DNA from: Sandaracinaceae bacterium
GTDB lineage: Bacteria > Myxococcota_A > Polyangia > Polyangiales > JAFGIB01
Direction of reading: 5' to 3'
Length of the DNA: 11,022 nucleotides
Assembly: GCA_017881145.1 (NCBI GenBank)
Contig: JADGRG010000713.1
Span: 1 to 11,022, forward strand
Shown one piece after another: positions 1 to 5,065 of the stretch. Under the pieces are notes generated by a model that had not been told where the DNA came from, did no database searches, and worked only from the letters and a program-made list of their open reading frames with translations. Numbering within the stretch: the first letter of the stretch is position 1; every line of letters begins with the position of its first letter. A program made the position numbers and the translations under genes.

Positions 1-114
1 CATCATCGAGTCGATGCCCAGGTCTTTGAACGCCGCGTCGTCCGGCACTTCGTCGACTTCGGCGACCTCTGCCACGATGGCACGAAGCTTCTCCCGCAGA
101 TCCTCATGCGACAT
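1..114 (-). CDS. Acyl carrier protein, second in operon (partial, C-terminus off window)
   Basis: Only the first 38 codons are visible; the gene runs off the left edge. The translation starts MSHEDLREKLRAIVAEVAEV and ends in DLGIDSMM, where Ser36 in the GIDS motif is the expected attachment site for 4'-phosphopantetheine. An acidic N-terminal helix followed by a loop and D-x-G-I-D-S at residues 31-36 is the normal layout of a type II acyl carrier protein. The start ATG at 114-112 is fixed by a good ribosome binding site (AAGGAG, 123-128). It follows another carrier protein gene on the same strand after a 92 nt gap that contains a tandem repeat. By family it would carry acyl chains as thioesters for the FAAL and ketosynthases next door. 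Met-Met after the serine, instead of Leu-Glu as in its neighbour, shows it is a distinct protein and not a recent duplicate. A peptidyl carrier protein cannot be fully excluded from the fragment. Confidence 0.85.
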   Translation of the reverse strand, partial: MSHEDLREKLRAIVAEVAEVDEVPDDAAFKDLGIDSMM

Positions 115-122
115 GAGCGCTA

Positions 123-128
123 CTCCTT
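123..128 (-). promoter_or_regulatory. Ribosome binding site of the partial ACP gene
   Basis: On the minus strand the sequence reads AAGGAG, eight nucleotides upstream of the ATG at 114-112. It is close to the ideal Shine-Dalgarno sequence and decides the start of the partial carrier protein. It contrasts with the first genes of the transcripts in this window, which have no clear Shine-Dalgarno sequence. Confidence 0.75.
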
Positions 129-130
129 GA

Positions 131-170
131 CTGGTCTCGACTGGTCTCGGTTGGTCTCGGTTGGTCTCGG
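131..170. repeat. Four-copy 10 bp tandem repeat between two ACP genes
   Basis: Four adjacent decamers read CTGGTCTCGA, CTGGTCTCGG, TTGGTCTCGG and TTGGTCTCGG, with only three substituted positions among them. A fifth, broken unit starts at 171 (TTGTC). A second short direct repeat follows at 179-196, CGGCCTGTT then CGGCCTGTG. The unit length is not a multiple of three and no reading frame crosses it, so it is non-coding spacer between the two carrier protein genes. The 10 bp period is close to one helical turn, so every copy presents the same face. Slippage during replication is the simplest origin; a role as spacer or binding array is possible but not shown. Confidence 0.85.
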
Positions 171-206
171 TTGTCATTCGGCCTGTTCGGCCTGTGACGA
201 CCACGA

Positions 207-455
207 TCAACCGGCTTTGGGAAGCTTGTCGGCGACGAGGTTCAAGAGTTGGCCCACGGTCTGGATGCCGACCAGTTGGTCGTCCGGGATACGTACGTTG
301 AGGTCGCGCTCCAAGCTGCCGATGACCTCCAAGAGCTCGAGCGAGTCGATGCCGAGCTCCGAGATCACGCCGGCCTCGGTGACGGATTGCATGTCCTTCT
401 CGGAGATCTCCGAAGCGGTGGAACGGAAGGTCTGCAGCAGCTCGGCCCGTGTCAT
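207..455 (-). CDS. Acyl carrier protein
   Basis: A complete 82-residue acyl carrier protein. The motif ELGIDSLELLEV places the phosphopantetheine attachment serine at residue 38. The protein is strongly acidic and the length is normal for a stand-alone type II carrier protein (about 75-90 residues). The C-terminal part (PDDQLVGIQTVGQLLNLV) fits the helix III/IV region of the family. The ATG at 455-453 is supported by GGAGAA at 462-467. It lies 63 nt downstream of the FAAL gene on the same strand and is probably cotranscribed with it, which makes it the best candidate acceptor for acyl groups activated by that ligase. FAAL enzymes are known to pass acyl-adenylates to carrier proteins instead of CoA. 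Which of the two tandem carrier proteins is the FAAL partner cannot be read from the sequence. Confidence 0.93.
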   Translation of the reverse strand: MTRAELLQTFRSTASEISEKDMQSVTEAGVISELGIDSLELLEVIGSLERDLNVRIPDDQLVGIQTVGQLLNLVADKLPKAG

Positions 456-461
456 ATGCGG

Positions 462-467
462 TTCTCC
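462..467 (-). promoter_or_regulatory. Ribosome binding site of the complete ACP gene
   Basis: The minus strand reads GGAGAA, six nucleotides before the ATG at 455-453. It supports that start and shows that the carrier protein is translated from its own site inside the FAAL transcript. Confidence 0.65.
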
Positions 468-518
468 ATGAAGTTGACCGTGCTTAATACGCGCAATCGT
501 GTGTGGCGTCCATTCAAC

Positions 519-2195
519 TCAGCTCGGGTGCTCCTCCAGCTGGCCGCTCTCGAAGAGCGCTTTGGTGCGGCGCCTTTGGACTTTGCCGCTCGAGGTCTTC
601 GGCAGTGAGCCGACCTTGACGACTGCGACGTGGCCGACGGTCAGGCCGGCAGTCTCGACGACCTTGGCAGCGATGCTCTTGCGCAGGGCAGCGGCGTCGG
701 CCGAGTTGCCTTCGGCGGCGATGATCAGCGTCTCTTCGCCGTCGCGCATCACGCTGAACGCCACCGCGTTGTCGCGGCGAACGCCTTCCACCTCGGCGAC
801 TGCCCACTCCAGATCCTGTGGATAGTGGTTTGCGCCGCGGATGATGATGAGGTCTTTGAGACGGCCGCAGACGTAGAGATTGCCGTCGGCCATGTAGCCG
901 AGGTCTCCGGTGTGCAGCCAGCCATCGGTGAACGCCTGCGCTGTGGCTTCCGGATTACCGTAGTAGCCTTTGGTGACGCTCGGGCCATGGGACCAGATCT
1001 CGCCGACGCGGCGCTGGGGTAGCGTATGACCCTGTTGGTCGACGACTTTGAGCTCGTGCTTCGGAAAGGGATGACCGCAGCAGACCAACTCGAGCGTGTT
1101 GGGTCCCGGCGCGGCTTTCACAGCGAAGCCAGTCTTCATCTTCTCGGCATCGACGACGTCCGTCATGATGGGCGTGTCGCGCTCGTGGAAGGTGATGGCG
1201 AGCGTTGACTCAGCCATGCCATAGGCAGGCATCAGTGCAGTGGCCTTGAAGCCGCAGCGCGCGAAGCGTTCGGCAAACTCGCGCATGACCCTGGCGTTGA
1301 TCGGCTCAGCTCCGCAGCCAGCCAATCGAACGCAGCTCAGGTCGAGGTCTTCCAGGTCCTTGTCGCGCGCGCGCTTGGTCGCCAAGCCGTAAGCGAAGTT
1401 CGGAGCGAAGGTGATCGTGCCGCGATACTTGTGGATGGTTTCGAGCCACAGGTTGGGTCTGCGGCCAAAGGCTTCCGTCGGCATGAGCACAGTCGGGATG
1501 TTGCAGACGATGGTGCCCAGCACGAAACCGATCAGGCCCATGTCGTGGTAGAGGGGTAGCCACGTTACAGCGACATCTTCGTCGCGACGGTCGATGCCGC
1601 GCGGTCCGAGAAACGCGCGCGCGTTCTCGACCAGGTTGCGATGCGTGACCATCACGCCCTTGGGCATCGAGGTGCTGCCCGAAGTGAACTGCAGAAAGCA
1701 GAGGTCTTCCGGCTCGATCGCGGGCGTTTCGAACGCCGCCGCTGGCTGCTGGAGGAGCTCTTCCAAGATGACCAAGCGCGAGAGGCCGGTGTCGTGCGCT
1801 AGCACTTCTTCCACCACCGGCTTGGTCGCCTCCATGATCAGCAGCGCCTTGGCGCCGGAGGCCTTCACGATGTGGCCCACCGTCTCGACGTAGGCGTTCT
1901 TCGCCTTGAAGCTGGCGCGCGGATAGATCGGCACCGGCACGATGCCGGCGATGGCGGCGCCCAGGAAGCTCAACACGAACTCTGCAGGGTCCGCGATCAC
2001 CAATGCGATTCGATCGCCCTTCCGCAAGCCAAGCCCAGCCAGCAGCGCGGCTCGGGCCTTGGCTTCACGCTCCAGCGCCTCGAACGGGTAGTAGCGGTCC
2101 GTGCCGTCGATGGCGCGGAAACGGAAGCCGCGTGCGTCACCGCGAGGCAGTTTTGAGAGGCACGACACCAGCGTGTCTCGTTCGAAGGGCGTCAT
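519..2195 (-). CDS. Fatty acyl-AMP ligase (FAAL), ANL superfamily
   Basis: Activates a fatty (or related) acid with ATP to an acyl-adenylate and is expected to pass it to a carrier protein. The 558-residue protein has the ANL motifs in order: the ATP-binding loop FTSGSTSMPKG (residues 170-180), LYHDMGL (215-221), PAYGMAEST (323-331), HTGDLGY (428-434), the hinge region GRLKDLIIIRG (444-454) and the C-terminal catalytic lysine in PKTSSGK (Lys538). The loop wording, LYHDMGL, APNFAYG and the extra segment after PAYGMAEST (about 332-374) are typical of FAALs, not of CoA ligases. I chose the ATG at 2195. A TTG 39 nt upstream (2234) is in frame, but there TTGACA looks more like a promoter -35 box. 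Neither start has a strong Shine-Dalgarno sequence. The gene heads a minus-strand operon with two carrier proteins and diverges from the ketosynthase genes. Class is nearly certain; substrate is unknown. Confidence 0.93.
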   Translation of the reverse strand: MTPFERDTLVSCLSKLPRGDARGFRFRAIDGTDRYYPFEALEREAKARAALLAGLGLRKGDRIALVIADPAEFVLSFLGAAIAGIVPVPIYPRASFKAKNAYVETVGHIVKASGAKALLIMEATKPVVEEVLAHDTGLSRLVILEELLQQPAAAFETPAIEPEDLCFLQFTSGSTSMPKGVMVTHRNLVENARAFLGPRGIDRRDEDVAVTWLPLYHDMGLIGFVLGTIVCNIPTVLMPTEAFGRRPNLWLETIHKYRGTITFAPNFAYGLATKRARDKDLEDLDLSCVRLAGCGAEPINARVMREFAERFARCGFKATALMPAYGMAESTLAITFHERDTPIMTDVVDAEKMKTGFAVKAAPGPNTLELVCCGHPFPKHELKVVDQQGHTLPQRRVGEIWSHGPSVTKGYYGNPEATAQAFTDGWLHTGDLGYMADGNLYVCGRLKDLIIIRGANHYPQDLEWAVAEVEGVRRDNAVAFSVMRDGEETLIIAAEGNSADAAALRKSIAAKVVETAGLTVGHVAVVKVGSLPKTSSGKVQRRRTKALFESGQLEEHPS

Positions 2196-2204
2196 GGCGG
2201 GCGC

Positions 2205-2234
2205 TATGTATGGGTCGGGTTGTAGGTCTGTCAA
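2205..2234 (-). promoter_or_regulatory. Candidate promoter for the FAAL-ACP-ACP operon
   Basis: Reading the minus strand, TTGACA (2234-2229) is a perfect sigma70-type -35 box. It is followed after 18 bp by TACATA (2210-2205), a weak -10 match (3 of 6). Transcription would start only a few bases before the ATG at 2195, giving a leaderless or very short-leader mRNA. The same TTG could instead be an alternative start codon, so this is a competing reading. Confidence 0.4.
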
Positions 2235-2291
2235 GCGGCAATTCCCCGAGGAATCTAGGCCAGCCGGCCAGCCGGAACCTTGCGCAGAAGC

Positions 2292-2320
2292 TTGCGGGTA
2301 GTGATCGCCTTCGGTATAGG
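2292..2320 (+). promoter_or_regulatory. Candidate promoter for the ketosynthase operon
   Basis: TTGCGG (2292-2297) and TATAGG (2315-2320) are separated by exactly 17 bp. The match to the sigma70 consensus is moderate (3 of 6 and 4 of 6). The -10 box ends 10 nt before the ATG at 2331, so the transcript would have almost no leader. An 8 bp direct repeat GGCCAGCC, twice in tandem at 2258-2273, lies just upstream in the shared divergent region. Confidence 0.35.
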
Positions 2321-2330
2321 TTCGCGGAAC

Positions 2331-3578
2331 ATGTCGCGCGTTTATGTCACTGGTTTGGGTGTTGTGAGCTCGCTCGGCTTCGGTCGAGGAGCTTATTGGA
2401 AGTCCGTCGTCGAAGGACGCAGCGGCTTTGCGCCGATCGAAGGCTTCGACACCAGCGGCTTCGATCGCTCCGTTGCAGGCGAAGTCAAAGGCTTCAACGC
2501 CCGTGATTTCCTGACGGCAGCCGAAGCTCGTCGCACCGGACGCTGCTCGGCGTTTGCGTTGGCTGCAGCGCGCATGGCCGTCGAAGACTCGGGCCTCTTG
2601 CCGCGTGAGGTCGCCGGCGAACGCACCTCGGTGATCATCGGCACGACGATGGGCGAAGCCGACGTGATCGGCGAGCTCGAGCAGACCTGGATCCGTCGCG
2701 GTCTCGGCGCGGTCTCGCCTAGTCGCTTACCGCTCTACGGCTCCACGCTCTTGCCGATCCATCTGGCGCGAGCGTTTGGCGCGCGCGGCATGGTGCAGAC
2801 CCTGCCTGCCGCATGTGCAGCCGGCAACTACTCCATCGCATTCGCCGCGGACTTGATCCGCTCCGGTCGCGCCGACGTCGTCATCACCGGTGCCAGCGAG
2901 CTTCTACAGAAGCTTCAGTTCGCCGGCTTCGTGCGCCTGGGTGCCGTGGCTCCCGATCGCTGCCAGCCTTTCGACAAGAACCGCAAGGGCCTGATTATCG
3001 GTGAAGGCGCGGGCATCATGGTCCTCGAATCCGAGGCGCACGCGGTGCGCCGCAACGCCACACCCATGGCCGAGGTCGGTGGCTCCGGCCTGGCCTGCGA
3101 CGCGCATCACATCACGCGTCCGCATCCCGAAGGCACCGGCTCCTTGCTCGCGATGCGCGAAGCCATCTCGCGCAGCGGTGTCACACCGGACGAGATCGAC
3201 TTCGTCAACGCCCACGGCACCGGCACGCATGCCAACGACAAAGTCGAGTCGCTGGTGATTCGCGAAGTGTTCGGCGACCGGCCAGTGCCCGTGAGCAGCA
3301 TGAAGGGCATGCTCGGCCACTGCATGGGCGCTGCCAGTGCGCTCGAAGCCGTGGCCTGCGTGCTGACCGTGCAGACCGGCATCTATCCTCCGACCATGAG
3401 CTATGAAACTCCCGATCCGGAGTGCGCACTGAACTTGGTTGCCAATCGCTCTGCGACTGGCAAGGCCGAGATCGTGCTGAACAACTCGCTCGCGTTCGGC
3501 GGCTACGACGCGGTCGTGGCTTTTGCCAAGCCCGGACGTCTGCCCTATCCGGCGCCTGCGAGCAGCTTCAGCCAGTGA
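2331..3578 (+). CDS. Beta-ketoacyl-ACP synthase, FabF-type, catalytically intact
   Basis: Condenses an acyl thioester with a malonyl-type extender on a carrier protein, releasing CO2 and lengthening the chain by two carbons. The 415-residue protein has the thiolase-fold signatures: VYVTGLGVVSSLG at the N-terminus, nucleophile Cys162 in PAACAAGNYS, His295 in NAHGTGT, and Lys325 with His330 in KGMLGHCMGAA. The full Cys-His-His set predicts an active enzyme, and the length is that of FabF. The C-terminal signature reads SLAFGGYDAVV where FabF proteins usually have FGGTNA, so it is a specialised relative, not the housekeeping FabF. The ATG at 2331 is chosen because the family starts at this point; an in-frame TTG at 2280 would add 17 residues of non-family sequence. 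Its stop overlaps the start of a second ketosynthase-like gene by four bases, suggesting coupled translation and 1:1 assembly. Confidence 0.93.
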   Translation: MSRVYVTGLGVVSSLGFGRGAYWKSVVEGRSGFAPIEGFDTSGFDRSVAGEVKGFNARDFLTAAEARRTGRCSAFALAAARMAVEDSGLLPREVAGERTSVIIGTTMGEADVIGELEQTWIRRGLGAVSPSRLPLYGSTLLPIHLARAFGARGMVQTLPAACAAGNYSIAFAADLIRSGRADVVITGASELLQKLQFAGFVRLGAVAPDRCQPFDKNRKGLIIGEGAGIMVLESEAHAVRRNATPMAEVGGSGLACDAHHITRPHPEGTGSLLAMREAISRSGVTPDEIDFVNAHGTGTHANDKVESLVIREVFGDRPVPVSSMKGMLGHCMGAASALEAVACVLTVQTGIYPPTMSYETPDPECALNLVANRSATGKAEIVLNNSLAFGGYDAVVAFAKPGRLPYPAPASSFSQ

Positions 3579-4786
3579 GACCGTGCGCCATCACTGGGGT
3601 CGGGTTGGTCAGCCCGATCGGCGTCGGTTACGACGCGTTCTGTCGTGCGTTGGCGGCGGGCACTGATGACTCGCAGCGGGTGTTTCGTGGACATCCGACG
3701 CTGCTCAATCCCGAACGAGTCGCCGATCCGGTTGCCGCCGAGTGCTACGACTTCGACGCCAAGAAGTATCTCGGCGAGAAGGGTTTGCGTAACTTCGATC
3801 GTCTGACGAAGTTCCTGATCGTCTCCGCCAAGCTGGCGCTCGAGCATTCCGGGCTCAAGCGCGATGGTGTGCATCAGGTGCCGCCCGATCGCATCGGCTT
3901 GTGCTCGGCCACGGCCTACGGTTCGCTCGAAGCCATCACCGAAGCAGCCCACGTGGCGGAGCTGGAAGACCCGCGCTTCCTCAATCCCAACCGCTTCCCG
4001 AACACGGTGATCAATGCGGCTGCCGGCTACGTGAGCATCTGGGAAGATCTGCGCGCGCCGAACGTGACGGTGGTCGACGGGAACTGTGGCGCGCTCGATG
4101 CCGTGCTCAGCAGCGAAACCCATCTGCTCTACGGTCGTGCCGACGCGTTCGTGGTGGGTGGTGGCGAAGCGTTGAGCGAGCCGCTCTATTTGGCGTTTCG
4201 TAAGCTCGATGTGCTCGCGGAGGGCTCGCGGATCTCCGTGCCGGGCCGGCGCGAGAGCCAGGGCATGCTGCTCGGTGAGGGCGCTGCTTATCTCTGTCTC
4301 GAAACGCCGCAATCCGCCCACCGTCGTGGCGCCAACGTGCGTGCCGAAGTCGTGGGCTACGGCAACGCCTTCGAGCCGCCGGACTCCGAAGCCGTGCTCG
4401 TGCACGTCTCTGCGCTCTCCGTCGATCGAGCGATTCGCATGGCACTGGCCGATGCAGGCTTGCGCGCGCAGGACATCGACATCGTCGCCAGCGCTGCCAG
4501 CGGCATCCCTCACTTCGATGCCGCCGAGCTGGTGGGCGTGGAAGCTGCACTCGGTCCGCACATCGCCGTGGCTGCTCCCAAAGCCATCTTCGGTGAAACT
4601 TTCGGCGCAGCGGGTGGGCTCGCCATGGCCTGTGCGCTCGCTTGGTTCGATGGCGTGCGTGTTGCGCCACTGGTGACGGGTAAGGCGCCCGCAAACCCGC
4701 GCCACATCGTGGTGCTCGCGGTTGGCTACTACGGCAACGCCACGGCCGTGATTTTGCGTCATGGCGAAGCGGCGCGAGCTTCGTAG
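3575..4786 (+). CDS. Ketosynthase-like protein lacking both catalytic histidines (chain-length-factor-like)
   Basis: A 403-residue ketosynthase homologue starting at GTG 3575, which overlaps the preceding TGA as GTGA. The N-terminus CAITGVGLVSPIG and the region VVGGGEALS match the family. Cys171 is present in VDGNCGALDAV. Aligned with its neighbour, the first catalytic histidine (NAHGTGT) is Ala307 in ASAASGIP, and the second (GHCMGAA) is Glu341 in KAIFGETFGAAG. The lysine (336) is kept. Without the histidines it should not decarboxylate malonyl-ACP, so a structural or chain-length-determining partner of the upstream ketosynthase is the best reading, by analogy to KS/chain-length-factor heterodimers of type II polyketide and aryl polyene systems. 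Classical aromatic chain length factors usually lose the Cys instead, so the pattern here differs. It could alternatively still accept an acyl group on Cys171. A longer upstream reading frame from 3422 is rejected as non-homologous. Confidence 0.88.
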   Translation: MRPCAITGVGLVSPIGVGYDAFCRALAAGTDDSQRVFRGHPTLLNPERVADPVAAECYDFDAKKYLGEKGLRNFDRLTKFLIVSAKLALEHSGLKRDGVHQVPPDRIGLCSATAYGSLEAITEAAHVAELEDPRFLNPNRFPNTVINAAAGYVSIWEDLRAPNVTVVDGNCGALDAVLSSETHLLYGRADAFVVGGGEALSEPLYLAFRKLDVLAEGSRISVPGRRESQGMLLGEGAAYLCLETPQSAHRRGANVRAEVVGYGNAFEPPDSEAVLVHVSALSVDRAIRMALADAGLRAQDIDIVASAASGIPHFDAAELVGVEAALGPHIAVAAPKAIFGETFGAAGGLAMACALAWFDGVRVAPLVTGKAPANPRHIVVLAVGYYGNATAVILRHGEAARAS

Positions 4787-5065
4787 CACTGCGGTAGAGC
4801 GCGCGCGCCGCGACTCGTGACCCAGACGGCGTGCGGTCTGTGGGCCCAGCCCAGCGCTTGCTCCGGTGTGGTCGCTGGTCACGCCTCGGATCACGGCTGC
4901 TCCGCCGGACGCACATGCTGTCGCCAAGCTGAGGCAAAGTCCCGGCCGTGAGGACCCAAGACGCGGACGTTGCGTCGGACCCGGAAGCCCACTGACCAAG
5001 TATCGTGCGCGCTCGGAGGTAAGGCCCTTTTTCCCGGCGGTCCTTGCGTTACAATCCAAGCTCCA
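4787..5065. other. Intergenic region between the ketosynthase operon and the signalling gene
   Basis: 279 bp with no convincing gene. It holds a modest hairpin at 4821-4844 (arms CAGAC 4823-4827 and GTCTG 4836-4840, with outer C/G pairs past a bulged T) that could end the ketosynthase transcript, although no run of T follows. TGGGCCCA at 4841-4848 is a perfect palindrome. GGAGGT at 5015-5020 resembles a Shine-Dalgarno sequence but has no start codon at a suitable distance. Confidence 0.5.
5050..5055 (+). promoter_or_regulatory. Candidate -10 box for the signalling gene
   Basis: TACAAT differs from TATAAT at one position and ends 10 nt before the GTG at 5066. No good -35 box is seen 16-18 bp upstream (the region reads CCCTTTTTCC). 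It supports a leaderless or short-leader transcript starting near 5062. Confidence 0.35.

Noticed and set aside
2280..2330. TTG start at 2280 giving a 17-residue N-terminal extension to the ketosynthase
   Set aside because: The family starts at MSRVYVTGLG, and the -10-like TATAGG lies within the proposed extension.
3422..3574. Upstream extension of the second ketosynthase-like gene
   Set aside because: The added residues overlap the preceding ketosynthase in another frame and do not resemble the family, which begins at the GTG at 3575.
3545..5059. A 504-codon open frame on the minus strand opposite the second ketosynthase
   Set aside because: It is antisense to a clear ketosynthase family gene and its translation is rich in His, Arg and Gly with no recognisable domain; long antisense frames are expected in GC-rich coding DNA.
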